From assembly GCA_002347095.1 (NCBI GenBank), contig DDWZ01000011.1, forward strand, positions 208,547-272,546: DNA of 64,000 nucleotides, given 5' to 3'. Numbering within the stretch: the first letter of the stretch is position 1; each line of letters opens with the position of its first letter. Below are positions 18,265-27,268 of this stretch, piece after piece. The stretch comes from Desulfobulbaceae bacterium UBA2273 (GTDB taxonomy: Bacteria > Desulfobacterota > Desulfobulbia > Desulfobulbales > Desulfurivibrionaceae). The notes under the pieces are model-generated. The model was not told the origin of the DNA. It did no database searches and saw only the letters and a program-made list of their open reading frames with translations. The position numbers and the translations under genes were made by a program.

Positions 18265-19515
18265 TCATTGGGTCCACCTGCCCTGGGATTCGGCGGCAAG
18301 CTCGCCTGCCGCGGCCTGCCATCCCTGTCCGAACAGGGTCTGCAGGAATTCCCGGGAGGCAAGGAGGAAATCCTCCGGAACCCTCTGGCCGGTGCACAGG
18401 CAGGAAATGGGCAGCGCCGCCCCGGCCAGCAGTTGGCAGAGGGAGGCATAGGCCCTGGTTTCATCGAGCTTGGAGAGGATCAACCCCTTGACCCGCAGCG
18501 GCTCATAGGTGGAGAGAATCTGTTGCAGGTCTTCTTTTTTGCTGGTGGCGCTGAGGACGAGGTAGGGCTCTATGCCGTTTTTCAGGGAAAACCATTCGGA
18601 CAGTTCCCGGATGTGGTTCGGGTCATAGGGACTTTTGCCTGCGGTGTCGATGATGATCAGATCCTTGTCCTGGTGGCGAACGAGGGCCGCCTGCAGATCC
18701 TTTTTGCGCAGGGCGATTTCGCATGGCAACCGCATGATCTTGGCATAGGTCCGCAACTGGTCCGTGGCGCCGATCCGATAGCAGTCCATGGAGAGAAGCG
18801 CCACCCGCATTCCTTCGTGGATGCTGTACCAGGCGGCGATTTTCGCGGCGGTCGTGGTTTTGCCCACCCCGGTGGGGCCGATCAGGGCTACCACGGTGGG
18901 CGCCTTGCTGATCCCGATGCGTAGCGGGGTAATCTGCAATTGATCAATGATCTTGTCGCGCCACTTGGCAACCTGTTTCGGGTCCGGGCGGGCGGATTTT
19001 TGTGCGGCTTCCCTGGGGGGATGAGCCGAACCGCGGTTTTCGAGCTCTTCCTTGGCGCAGTACTGACGCCGCAGGAAATTGGCAAAGCGCAGCCTCAGGT
19101 CATTGGCTTCAAAATGGACCTGGGCGGTCTTGCCGGCCTTTTCCTTCGGCAGGGTGCGGGCGGAAAGCTCGGCGGAAAGTCTGCAGTCAAAATCGGGACG
19201 CGGCCTGGCCTGTTTCGGTGCGGCCGGGCGCGGCGCCTCCTGTGCCGGAGCCTGACGCACCGAGTGATAGCCGTATCCCACCGCCTTTGGCCGTCGTTCT
19301 TCAGTGCCGGGGGATTCCGGAGGAGGCAGGGTAATTTCCGGCTCCGGGTCGTATTCCATGGCCGCCACCACCTCAATCCTCGGCCCCCCCCTGCTCGAAG
19401 CGCTTCTTCCGGGAAGGTTGCGGGTTGAAAGAATAATGGCATCCTCGCCAAGTTCTTCCTTGACCATGGCCATGGCGCTATGGGTATCCGAGGCTTCAAA
19501 ACGTTTGATTCGCAT
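18265..19515 (-). CDS. flhF: Flagellar placement GTPase
   Basis: A 416-residue SRP-type GTPase that sets the site of flagellar assembly, usually the pole. The N-terminal basic region MRIKRFEASDTHSAMAMVK is typical, followed by a variable linker rich in Pro and Arg (about 55-110). The NG domain has the P-loop GPTGVGKT at 213-220, MDCYRIGATDQLRTYA, DTAGKSPYD and SKLDETRAYA. GAGGAG lies just before the ATG. With FlhG downstream this pair points to polar flagella. Confidence 0.96.
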   Translation of the reverse strand: MRIKRFEASDTHSAMAMVKEELGEDAIILSTRNLPGRSASSRGGPRIEVVAAMEYDPEPEITLPPPESPGTEERRPKAVGYGYHSVRQAPAQEAPRPAAPKQARPRPDFDCRLSAELSARTLPKEKAGKTAQVHFEANDLRLRFANFLRRQYCAKEELENRGSAHPPREAAQKSARPDPKQVAKWRDKIIDQLQITPLRIGISKAPTVVALIGPTGVGKTTTAAKIAAWYSIHEGMRVALLSMDCYRIGATDQLRTYAKIMRLPCEIALRKKDLQAALVRHQDKDLIIIDTAGKSPYDPNHIRELSEWFSLKNGIEPYLVLSATSKKEDLQQILSTYEPLRVKGLILSKLDETRAYASLCQLLAGAALPISCLCTGQRVPEDFLLASREFLQTLFGQGWQAAAGELAAESQGRWTQ

Positions 19516-19532
19516 CGCTGCTCCTCACTCCT

Positions 19533-21647
19533 CTATTTCTTGGGGTTGAGTTCGATTGTCCCCAGGGATTGCAGTTGGGTCTGCGCGGTCAACTCATTAT
19601 GGGAAAGGACCATGACGTGGGGCATGAACCTTTCCAGAAGCCGCCGGAAATGGCGGCGGATAGTCGGAGAGCAGATGATGATGGGCTGATACCCCTCCTG
19701 CGAAACCTTTTCCACCATGGTTTTAGCCGAGGCGAGAAGGCGTTGGCCCAGGTTCGGTTCCATATTGAGGAACACGCCCTGGTCGGTTTTTTGCAACGAT
19801 TCGCGGATCATGTCCTCGATCTGGGTGGAGAGGGTGAGAACCGTGATGGTTCCCTGCTCATCGACGAAGGAGCTGATGATGGAGCGGGCAAGCTTCTGGC
19901 GCACATACTCGGTAAGGATGTCCGGATCCTTGCCCAGGGGGGCGAAGTCGGCCAGGGTTTCGCAGATGGTGAGCAGGTCGCGCAGGGATACCCGTTCGCG
20001 CAGGAGATTCTGGAGCACCTTCTGGACAAGGCCAAGGGACAGAAGGCCGGGTACCAGCTCTTCCACCACCTTGGGATGGGTTTTGGCCAGATTGTCCAGG
20101 AGCTTTTGGGTGTCCTGGCGGCCCAGCAGTTCATCGGCGTGGGTGCGCAGCACCTCGGTGAGATGGGTGGCGATGACCGTGGATGGGTCAACCACGGTGT
20201 AGCCCGCCACCTGGGCCTCGTCTTTCTTTTCCTGGTCAATCCAGAGGGCGGGCAGTTGGAAGGCCGGCTCCATGGTGGGAATCCCCTCGATTTTCCGCTT
20301 GGCCACGCCGGAGTCCATGGCCAGCAGATGCCCCATCATTATTTCCCCTTTCGCCACCTCCACGCCTTTGAGGAGCAGGATATACTGATCGGGTTTGAGC
20401 TGGAGATTGTCCCGGACATGCAAGGGGGGAATAATCATGCCCATATCCATGGCGAACTGTCTGCGTATCGCCCGGATCCGCTCCAGCAGGTCGCCTTCCT
20501 GGGCCTCGTCAACCAGGGGGATGAGGCCGTATCCCACTTCAAGCTGCAGAACATCCAAGGGCAACAGGCTTTCCACCGTTTCCGGCGCGCCGGGCAGCGG
20601 GGTGGCCGCCTTTTTTTCCTTTTCCGCTTCGACTTTCTTCTCTTCCTTGTCCGCCGCGGTTTTATTGAAGGCTATCAGGGAGATGCCGCCCATGAGCATA
20701 CCCAGCAGGAGAAAGGGAAGATGCGGCAGTCCGGGGATCAGGCCGAACAGGATGATGATTCCGGAAGAAACCGCCAGGGCCTGGGGCTGGAGGCCGAACT
20801 GTTGCATGAACTCCTTGCCCATGCTGACATCGGAGGCGGCCCGGCTGACAATGATGCCCGCGGAGGTGGAGATGACCAGGGCCGGGATCTGGGAGACCAG
20901 CCCGTCGCCGATGGTGAGCAGGGTATAGGTTTCCGCCGCCTGGGCGGCCTGCATGTTCTGCATGAGGGCGCCGATGAAGAACCCGCCGATGATATTGATG
21001 AACATGATCACCAGACTGGCCACGGCTTCGCCGCGCACGAATTTGCTGGCGCCGTCCATGGCCCCGTAAAATTCGGACTGGCGGCTGACTTCCGACCGGC
21101 GGCGTTTCGCCTCCGCCTCGTTGATCAACCCGGCGTTGAGGTCCGCGTCAATGGCCATCTGCTTGCCGGGCATGGCGTCCAGGGTAAAGCGGGCCGCCAC
21201 CTCGGCGATGCGACCGGAGCCCTTGGTGATAACCACGAAATTGATCAGCACCATGATCAGGAAGATGATGATGCCCACGGCAAAATTACCGCCCACCACA
21301 AAATTGCCGAAGGACTGGATCACGTGGCCCACCGCGCCTTGGCCTTCGTGGCCGTGGAGCAAGATGAGCCGGGTCGAGGCGATATTCAGCGCCAGCCTGA
21401 ACAGGGTGGTGATCAGCAGCAGCGAGGGAAAGGAGGAGAAATCCAGCGGGTTGGTGTTGTACATGCTCATCAGCAAGATGAGCATGCCGATGGTGATGTT
21501 GAAGGAGAGCAGCATGTCGAGCAGGAAGGGCGGCAGCGGCACGATCATGACCAGGAGGATGGCCACGACCCCGAGCGCCACGAAGAGGCCCGACATCTCG
21601 AAATTAATTGCTTTCAGCCCTGTTGCGGCGCCGGGGTTATCTGCCAT
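19533..21647 (-). CDS. flhA: Flagellar export gate protein FlhA
   Basis: A 704-residue core component of the flagellar type III export gate. The N-terminal half has about eight membrane segments with the FHIPEP-family signatures TLFRLALNIASTRLIL and the cytoplasmic loop RFTLDAMPGKQMAIDADLNAGLI. The C-terminal half (from about residue 340) is the cytoplasmic nonamer ring that receives chaperone-substrate complexes, with PLDVLQLEVGYGLIPLVD and GYTVVDPSTVIATHLTEVL. It is separated from flhB by 68 bp and from flhF by 17 bp. Length and motifs are complete. Confidence 0.97.
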   Translation of the reverse strand: MADNPGAATGLKAINFEMSGLFVALGVVAILLVMIVPLPPFLLDMLLSFNITIGMLILLMSMYNTNPLDFSSFPSLLLITTLFRLALNIASTRLILLHGHEGQGAVGHVIQSFGNFVVGGNFAVGIIIFLIMVLINFVVITKGSGRIAEVAARFTLDAMPGKQMAIDADLNAGLINEAEAKRRRSEVSRQSEFYGAMDGASKFVRGEAVASLVIMFINIIGGFFIGALMQNMQAAQAAETYTLLTIGDGLVSQIPALVISTSAGIIVSRAASDVSMGKEFMQQFGLQPQALAVSSGIIILFGLIPGLPHLPFLLLGMLMGGISLIAFNKTAADKEEKKVEAEKEKKAATPLPGAPETVESLLPLDVLQLEVGYGLIPLVDEAQEGDLLERIRAIRRQFAMDMGMIIPPLHVRDNLQLKPDQYILLLKGVEVAKGEIMMGHLLAMDSGVAKRKIEGIPTMEPAFQLPALWIDQEKKDEAQVAGYTVVDPSTVIATHLTEVLRTHADELLGRQDTQKLLDNLAKTHPKVVEELVPGLLSLGLVQKVLQNLLRERVSLRDLLTICETLADFAPLGKDPDILTEYVRQKLARSIISSFVDEQGTITVLTLSTQIEDMIRESLQKTDQGVFLNMEPNLGQRLLASAKTMVEKVSQEGYQPIIICSPTIRRHFRRLLERFMPHVMVLSHNELTAQTQLQSLGTIELNPKK

Positions 21648-21715
21648 GGTTGTGCGGACCCGCAGTGGTATGGGTTGATTCCGGGGGCATGGGGAAGGTT
21701 GCGGTATTCATCCAA

Positions 21716-22786
21716 TCAGGCCCTTTTCCGTTTCACATTGTATACATAGGCCAAAACCTCGGCCACGGTCTGGAACAGGTTTTCCGGGATGGTTTCGCCC
21801 AGCCCCACGTTTTTGTAAAGGGCCTGGGCCAGGGGCTTGTCCTCGACCAGGGGAATGGAATGTTCCTGGGCGATTTCCCGGATTCGCTGGGCGATGACCC
21901 CGGCGCCCTTTGCCAGCACCGTGGGCGCGGCCATGGCCAGCGCATCGTAGCGAAGGGCAATGGCCAGACGGGTGGGGTTGGTGATCACCACGTCTGCCTT
22001 GGGCACCTCGGACATCATCCGTTGCCTGGCCATCTGCATCTGGATGGAGCGGATGCGTCCCTTAATGTGCGGATCTCCCTCGGTCTGCTTGGCCTCGTCC
22101 TTGATCTCCTGTTTGGTCATCTTCATCTTTTCCATGAACTGCCAGCGCTGGAAGGCATAGTCCATCGCCGCGAGCACCGCGATGATCAGCGCCGATTTCA
22201 GGAAGATCCAGAAGGCGATCTTGGCCATGAAGGAAAGGATAAGCGCGGGTTCCTGATCCATGAGTTGCAGGATGCCGGGTAGCGCCTTTTTTATCTCCGT
22301 ATAGGATACATAGCCGATGATGACCAGTTTGCCCACCGACTTTACCATATTGGCCAGAGCCTGCTTGGAAAAGAGCCGGGAAAATCCTTGGATGGGGCTG
22401 ATCTTGTCGAACTTCGGCATCAATTTTTCCGTGGTGAACAGGATGCCGACCTGGGCATAGTTGGCCACCAGGGCCGTCAGGAAGATGGCTCCCATGACCG
22501 GGGCCACGATGAGCCCGGTCTGGAGCATGGACTCCCGGGTAAGCATGGTCATGTTGTTCGGGGTTATGCTGATGGAGTGCAGGTTGCCCAGGTAATATTT
22601 GAGCAGGAGAAAGAAATGCCCCAGCATGAAGTCGCTTGCATAATAGAGGGTGAGCAGGCTGGCGAGCAGGACCGCGGCGGAGGGCACCTCCATGCTTTTG
22701 GCCACATCGCCTTTTTTTCTCGCCTCCTGGATGCGGCGGGAGGTGGGGGCCTCGGTTTTTTCCTGGCCGGAGGATTCGTCCGCCAT
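21716..22786 (-). CDS. flhB: Flagellar export switch protein FlhB, with NPTR at the autocleavage site
   Basis: A 356-residue FlhB with an N-terminal EKTEAPTSRRIQEARKKGDVAKS signature (read here in pieces), four membrane segments and a cytoplasmic domain. FlhB switches export from rod/hook to filament substrates after autocleavage between Asn and Pro of NPTH. Here the site reads VVITNPTRLAIALRYD, so the His is replaced by Arg while the scissile N-P pair is kept. It starts three bases after the fliR stop. Confidence 0.95.
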   Translation of the reverse strand: MADESSGQEKTEAPTSRRIQEARKKGDVAKSMEVPSAAVLLASLLTLYYASDFMLGHFFLLLKYYLGNLHSISITPNNMTMLTRESMLQTGLIVAPVMGAIFLTALVANYAQVGILFTTEKLMPKFDKISPIQGFSRLFSKQALANMVKSVGKLVIIGYVSYTEIKKALPGILQLMDQEPALILSFMAKIAFWIFLKSALIIAVLAAMDYAFQRWQFMEKMKMTKQEIKDEAKQTEGDPHIKGRIRSIQMQMARQRMMSEVPKADVVITNPTRLAIALRYDALAMAAPTVLAKGAGVIAQRIREIAQEHSIPLVEDKPLAQALYKNVGLGETIPENLFQTVAEVLAYVYNVKRKRA

Positions 22787-22789
22787 TCT

Positions 22790-23581
22790 TCAGCCCCCCA
22801 TGCCCATGGCCAGCCTGGGCAGGAGCCGGGCCAGCATTTCAAAATTGGTGATCATCAGCGGCAGGAGATAGCGCAGGGACAAGCCGGCAAAAATCAGACC
22901 GACCGCAATGTTTATCGGCAGACCGACGATCAGGATCGGAATCTGGGGCACGGTTTTGGCGACGATGCCCATGGCCACATGGGTAAAAAACAGGGCCGCT
23001 CCCGCCGGGGCCATGATCTTGACGGCAAGAACGAACATGTGGGAGGCCCCCTGCATGATGCCTTCGAAGGTGGCCTGGGTTATGGTTGCCGTGCCGGGTT
23101 TCAGCCACTCAAAGCTTTCCACCAGGGTGGAGAAAAAGATGTGATGGCCGTTGATGCTTAAAAAAATCAGGATGGTGGCGAGATTCCAGAGCATGCCCAC
23201 CAGCGAGATCTGGGTGCCGAACTGGGGATCCATGACGCCGGCCACCCCCATGCCCATCTGGATGCCCACCATCTGGCCGGCAAGCTCGGCGGCGGCAAAG
23301 AGGCACCGGGCAAAAATGGCCAGGGTCGCGCCCAGCAGGATTTCGGTGAGGACGAGAACGAAAAAGCCGATGGGCGGGCCGCTCATCAGGCGCGGATCAA
23401 CCCGGACCACGGGGGTCAGGATCAGGGCGGTCATCAGGGCCAGCAGGATTTTGACCTGGGGTGGAACGCTTGTCGAGCCGAAGACGGGCATGAAAAACAA
23501 GAGCGGCGCCACCCGGGTCAGGATAATGACCATGGAGAGGATCTGCGTCAGGGTCCAGTTCAGCAGCGCGGCTTCGGGCAT
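22790..23581 (-). CDS. fliR: Flagellar export protein FliR
   Basis: A 263-residue inner-membrane export-gate protein that forms part of the FliPQR helical pore. Six hydrophobic segments are visible, with the family features RVAPLLFFMPVFGS near the N-terminus, ELAGQMVGIQMGMG in the middle and AMGIVAKTVPQIPILIVGLPINIAVGL in the C-terminal half. It lies between fliQ (17 bp) and flhB (3 bp), the usual gene order. Confidence 0.95.
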   Translation of the reverse strand: MPEAALLNWTLTQILSMVIILTRVAPLLFFMPVFGSTSVPPQVKILLALMTALILTPVVRVDPRLMSGPPIGFFVLVLTEILLGATLAIFARCLFAAAELAGQMVGIQMGMGVAGVMDPQFGTQISLVGMLWNLATILIFLSINGHHIFFSTLVESFEWLKPGTATITQATFEGIMQGASHMFVLAVKIMAPAGAALFFTHVAMGIVAKTVPQIPILIVGLPINIAVGLIFAGLSLRYLLPLMITNFEMLARLLPRLAMGMGG

Positions 23582-23598
23582 GGTTGCGAAATTCTCCG

Positions 23599-23868
23599 TC
23601 AGTGGATGATGTTCGGGATGCTGGTAATCAGCTCATGGGTGTAGTCCACCAGCTTGGTGATCATCCAAGAGGAAAGAAACAGCAGGGTCAGCATCATGGC
23701 CACGATCTTTGGGACAAAGGTCAGGGTCATCTCCTGGATCTGGGTGATCGCCTGGAAAAGAGAGATCAGCAGGCCGACCACCATGGCCACCAGCAGCAGC
23801 GGCGCCGAAACTATCAGGGTCAGGGTAACGGCATTCTGGGTCAGGGTGATGGCTTCAGAGGCAGTCAT
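23599..23868 (-). CDS. fliQ: Flagellar export protein FliQ
   Basis: An 89-residue protein with two membrane helices, forming the outer part of the FliPQR export pore. Typical segments are TLTLIVSAPLLLVAMVVGLLISLFQAITQIQEMTLTFVPKI (given here as a marker of both helices; residues 15-55) and a second helix MLTLLFLSSWMITKL. It begins two bases after the fliP stop. Confidence 0.94.
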   Translation of the reverse strand: MTASEAITLTQNAVTLTLIVSAPLLLVAMVVGLLISLFQAITQIQEMTLTFVPKIVAMMLTLLFLSSWMITKLVDYTHELITSIPNIIH

Positions 23869-23870
23869 GG

Positions 23871-24638
23871 TTATACTCCAAAACTTTTTACCAGAGAGCC
23901 GACAATCAGGTACCAGCCATCCACCAGCACAAAAAGCAGCAGCTTGAAGGGCAGGGAAACCATGACCGGGGGCAGCATCATCATGCCCATGGACAGCAGG
24001 ATGCTTGCCACCACCATGTCGATGATCAGAAAGGGCAGAAAAAGAACAAAGCCGATGGTGAAAGCGGTCTTGAGTTCGCTGATCATGAAGGCCGGGATGA
24101 GCACGGCGGTGGAGACCTCCTCCTTGTTTTTCGGCTTGGGGGTCTTGGCCAGGGAAAGGAAAAGTTCGAGGTCTTTTTCCCTGGTCTGCTTGAACATGAA
24201 GGCGCGCACCGGTTTTACCGCCTCCAGCAAAGCCTCTTCCGCGTTGATCTGTTCGGCCATGTACGGTTTGATCGCGGTGGTGTTGACCTCGCTGAAAACC
24301 GGGGTCATGATGAACATGGTCAGGAAGAGCGCCAGGCCGACCAGAACCTGGGTCGGCGGCACCTGCTGGGTGCCCAGGGCTTGCCGCAGAAAGGAAAAGG
24401 CGATCACCAGCCGGGTGAAGGAGGTCATCATCAAGAGGATGGCCGGGGCCATGGAAAGGACCGTGAACAGGAGCAATATCTCGATGAGGACGGAGACCTG
24501 CTGGGGGTTCTGGGCTTCGCCCAACCCGATCTGCAGGGTGGGCAGGGTTACGGCCCTGCCTTCGCCGGGAAAAAGGAGAATGATCCCCGTAAGCAGGCCG
24601 ATGAGAATAGGCCAGGACGGCAGAGGTTTATTCCGCAT
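23871..24638 (-). CDS. fliP: Flagellar export protein FliP
   Basis: A 255-residue FliP with an N-terminal signal sequence (about residues 1-30) and four further membrane helices; five copies form the core of the export pore. Family signatures are MTSFTRLVIAFSFLRQALGTQQVPPTQVLVGLALFLT (residues about 90-126) and FMISELKTAFTIGFVLFLPFLIIDMVVASIL (about 185-215). Its 5' end overlaps the 3' end of fliO by 11 bp, indicating translational coupling. Confidence 0.96.
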   Translation of the reverse strand: MRNKPLPSWPILIGLLTGIILLFPGEGRAVTLPTLQIGLGEAQNPQQVSVLIEILLLFTVLSMAPAILLMMTSFTRLVIAFSFLRQALGTQQVPPTQVLVGLALFLTMFIMTPVFSEVNTTAIKPYMAEQINAEEALLEAVKPVRAFMFKQTREKDLELFLSLAKTPKPKNKEEVSTAVLIPAFMISELKTAFTIGFVLFLPFLIIDMVVASILLSMGMMMLPPVMVSLPFKLLLFVLVDGWYLIVGSLVKSFGV

Positions 24639-25173
24639 CGGCGGATCCTTTCTTTTTGGGTTTCATGCCGGAGATGGTCTGGGTCGCCTTGTGGAGCATG
24701 GAGGCAAAAGAATCCGGCAGGGGAGCATCGCTTTTTTGGCTGGCGGCCATGAGGCGCTCGTTGGGGTCAAGGGTGGCGAGCAGGGTAATCTGTTGCTCGC
24801 TGAGTCCGACCACCAGATACGCGCCTGCCACCTCCAGAACGCTCACCTGTTTTTTGGGGGCCAGCATCCGGCTGTCGAGGACGGTGATAAGGCTTTCCTG
24901 CCGGGAACCGCCCTTGGCGAACCCCATCTTTTTGATCCAGGCCAGCAAGAGGAGCATGAGCCCCACCACAATGACAAGTGAGCCAATGGTTTTAAAGATG
25001 GTCGTGGTCAGGGAAAGGGCTTCCTGATTGCCGGTGAGCCGTTCGGCGGCAAGGAGCATGAAGGGACAGGCGAGATGATACAGCAGGCTTGCTCCCAGGG
25101 CGATCAGCGTCTTTGCCCGGAACACTCCGCGTGTTGGTGATGGTTGCCGGATCTTCATGGTCGTTGTGTCCAC
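24628..25173 (-). CDS. fliO: Flagellar biosynthesis protein FliO
   Basis: A 181-residue FliO, the scaffold that helps assemble the FliPQR pore. There is an N-terminal hydrophobic segment (about 22-42) and a second (about 62-82, SLVIVVGLMLLLLAWIKKMG), then a cytoplasmic domain with KKQVSVLEVAGAYLVVGLSEQQITLLATL, the conserved FliO segment. The frame opens with GTG at 25173; an ATG five codons later is an alternative. It is placed between fliN and fliP, as usual. Confidence 0.88.
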   Translation of the reverse strand: MDTTTMKIRQPSPTRGVFRAKTLIALGASLLYHLACPFMLLAAERLTGNQEALSLTTTIFKTIGSLVIVVGLMLLLLAWIKKMGFAKGGSRQESLITVLDSRMLAPKKQVSVLEVAGAYLVVGLSEQQITLLATLDPNERLMAASQKSDAPLPDSFASMLHKATQTISGMKPKKKGSADAE

Positions 25174-25211
25174 AGCCTTGCCGAGGGAAGTCGGTCAGGA
25201 ATTTGTCTTGC

Positions 25212-25631
25212 TCAGGCGATGTTCTTGACCCGGTCCGCCTGACTGATGATTTCCGTGATCCGCACGCCGAACCGCTCGTTGACTACGATCACCTCGCCTT
25301 TGCCCAGCAGCTTGTCGTTGACAAAGATCTCCACCGGTTCGCCCGCCGCTTTGTCGAGCTCGACCACGGATCCTTGCGTCAATTGCAGCATTTTGTTGAT
25401 GATCATGCTGGTCCGTCCCAGTTCGACGGTGACTTCCAGGGGGATATCCAGCAGGAAATCAAGATTCTGGCTGCCGGAGGGGGCGGTGGCTCCACCACTG
25501 CCCAACTCGGCAAAGGCAGGGGCTTGAGCCCCACCCGCACCTTCATGCTCGCCAAGGGCGGCAGCCCAGTCATCTCCGGCTCCCTCTGTTTCGTTTTTTG
25601 TGTCGGCGGCGTCCAACGGGTCGTCAGCCAT
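25212..25631 (-). CDS. fliN: Flagellar motor switch protein FliN
   Basis: A 139-residue C-ring protein. The C-terminal SpoA domain (about residues 58-139) has LLDIPLEVTVELGRTSMIINKMLQLTQGSVVELDK and EPVEIFVNDKLLGKGEVIVVNERFGVRITEI, given here only as landmarks. The N-terminal 55 residues are acidic and Gly/Ala-rich, an extension common in FliN of the NE type. FliN and FliM with FliG form the switch that CheY-P acts on. AAAAGGAG precedes the ATG. Confidence 0.95.
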   Translation of the reverse strand: MADDPLDAADTKNETEGAGDDWAAALGEHEGAGGAQAPAFAELGSGGATAPSGSQNLDFLLDIPLEVTVELGRTSMIINKMLQLTQGSVVELDKAAGEPVEIFVNDKLLGKGEVIVVNERFGVRITEIISQADRVKNIA

Positions 25632-25645
25632 GGCTCTTCTCCTTT

Positions 25646-25729
25646 TGAAAGGTTAAAGGTGAAAGGCCCAAGGTGAAAGGTGAAAGGCTTGGCCTTAAAC
25701 CTTGGGCCTTTCACCTTGGGCCTTGAACC
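25646..25729. repeat. Family B AAGGTGAAAGG-type palindrome, copy 2, inside the fli operon
   Basis: An 18-bp perfect inverted repeat (AAGGCCCAAGGTGAAAGG at 25663-25680, complement at 25707-25724) lies in the gap between fliM and fliN. It directly follows the fliM stop. In the RNA it could form a hairpin that stabilises or attenuates the downstream part of the operon. Confidence 0.8.
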
Positions 25730-26719
25730 TTACTCCCGGTTCGGGTCAAGAACCTTTTTCTTGATGAGCAGCGCATTGTTGCCGCGATGCACGCCAGGGG
25801 TTCCCATGTATTTTCTTTCTCCGGCGACAAAGGCCGGCAGGAGGTCGTCGGTGCGGCGTTCCAACTGGATGATGTCGCCGACCACCAGCTCCATGACATC
25901 CCCCGCGGAAATGGTGGCGCGGCCCAGTTCCACCACAAAGGCCACCGGGATGTTCTTGATGTTTTCGGTGAGGACGCGCTTGATGCTGATATCCTCGTCG
26001 CTCTGCTCCCGCTGGAAGGTGGTGAGGAGCTTGCCCTTGACCGATTCCAGGTTGCTCATGGGGATGCAGACCGTGATGCTGCCCACGGCCCGGTCCATGT
26101 CCACATCGTAGCGGCAGATGATTACCACGTCCTCGGGCTGGCAGATCTTGGCGAACTGCGGATTGATCTCGCTTCTGATGTACTGGACCTTGAGGGGCTG
26201 CAGGGAATACCAGGCCTTTTCCAGATCGTTGAGCAGGAGATTTACCACCCGCCGGATGAGGCGCTGCTCGATGGCCGTGAAATCGCGGCCCTCGATGCGG
26301 ATGTTTCTGGTGCCGGTGCCGCCCAGGAAGTTTTCCACCAGGGTAAAGACCAGCTTGGGCTCAAGGACGATGAGGGCGTGGCCGCGGAAGGGCGCCATGC
26401 GGAAGATCTGCAGGCTGCTCGGCACGGGCAGGGTGCGGACAAAGGCACCGAAGCGCTCCAACTCGATGGGGGCGGAGGTCAGGTCGATGATCCGGCGCAG
26501 GGTGGTGGACAGCGAGGTGCGGACCGCACGCATGAAGGCGTCGGAGATCGCCTCCATGGCAGGCATCTTTACCTGGACGATCCTTTCCTGCCGGGTAAAG
26601 TCGTAGGCCTGATAGCCCAAGGCTTCCGCGTCAATGGGTTCTTCGGGCTCTTCGATTTCGCCGCCGGAAATTCCCTTGAGTAGCGCGTCAACCTCGTCCT
26701 GGCTGAGAATCTGTTCCAT
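25730..26719 (-). CDS. fliM: Flagellar motor switch protein FliM
   Basis: A 329-residue C-ring protein. The N-terminal CheY-binding peptide is seen as ILSQDEVDALLKG (residues 4-16), followed by the middle CheC-like domain (about 45-230) and the C-terminal SpoA domain (about 245-325, NIPVAFVVELGRATISAGDVMEL). FliM links CheY-P binding to rotor reversal. It follows fliL by 48 bp. The AGCGGAAAG before the ATG is a modest ribosome site. Confidence 0.96.
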   Translation of the reverse strand: MEQILSQDEVDALLKGISGGEIEEPEEPIDAEALGYQAYDFTRQERIVQVKMPAMEAISDAFMRAVRTSLSTTLRRIIDLTSAPIELERFGAFVRTLPVPSSLQIFRMAPFRGHALIVLEPKLVFTLVENFLGGTGTRNIRIEGRDFTAIEQRLIRRVVNLLLNDLEKAWYSLQPLKVQYIRSEINPQFAKICQPEDVVIICRYDVDMDRAVGSITVCIPMSNLESVKGKLLTTFQREQSDEDISIKRVLTENIKNIPVAFVVELGRATISAGDVMELVVGDIIQLERRTDDLLPAFVAGERKYMGTPGVHRGNNALLIKKKVLDPNRE

Positions 26720-26767
26720 GGCTTTCCGCTGGGTGTTTTTTCGGGTTAGCGACAGAGGCCCGATGGG

Positions 26768-27268
26768 CTACTGCACGACAAATTCCGTAAAGTAAATGTT
26801 CTTGATATGGTCGGGGCGCATGATCTCGTTGAACCGCTCCAGCAGCTCATCCCGGACGCGGATCTTGCCCTCCGGGGTCATGACTTCCTCAAAGCCCAGG
26901 CTGGTGAGCATCATGATCACCATGTCGCGCAGCTTGGGCGCCGCTTTGGTGGCCTTGTCCACGGCCTCCTTGCTTTCAAGCTCCAGTTCGATCTTGACCT
27001 TGAGGTAGCGTTTGCCCTTGGGGTCGGCCAGATTGACGATAAAGGGCTCCATGACCAGCATTTCCCCGATTACCGGGGCGGCTTCTTTATTCGCCTCCTG
27101 GCTGGCAACCTCTTCAACCGCTGGTTTATTGGCCAGGAATTTGGTATAGGCGAAAAAACCGCCGCCGCCGAGGACGAGAATGCCTACGCCAAGGATGATG
27201 AAAAAGCCCATCTTGGATTTCTTTTTAGGATCCTGTTCTGTTGCCTGTGGGTCTTTTTCCGCAGCCAT
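26768..27268 (-). CDS. fliL: Flagellar basal body-associated protein FliL
   Basis: A 166-residue bitopic protein: a short Lys-rich cytoplasmic tail (1-20), one membrane helix (about 21-43, GFFIILGVGILVLGGGGFFA) and a periplasmic domain with EPFIVNLADPKGKRYLKVKIELEL and the typical end NIYFTEFVVQ. FliL surrounds the stators and supports torque. It is the first gene of the minus-strand flagellar block, with GAGGAGACAG before the ATG and a sigma-54 promoter about 70 bp upstream. Confidence 0.95.
   Translation of the reverse strand: MAAEKDPQATEQDPKKKSKMGFFIILGVGILVLGGGGFFAYTKFLANKPAVEEVASQEANKEAAPVIGEMLVMEPFIVNLADPKGKRYLKVKIELELESKEAVDKATKAAPKLRDMVIMMLTSLGFEEVMTPEGKIRVRDELLERFNEIMRPDHIKNIYFTEFVVQ

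Noticed and set aside
19569..21749. 726-codon open frame on the plus strand
   Set aside because: A shadow of flhA; rich in Gly, His and Gln as expected from antisense GC-rich coding DNA.
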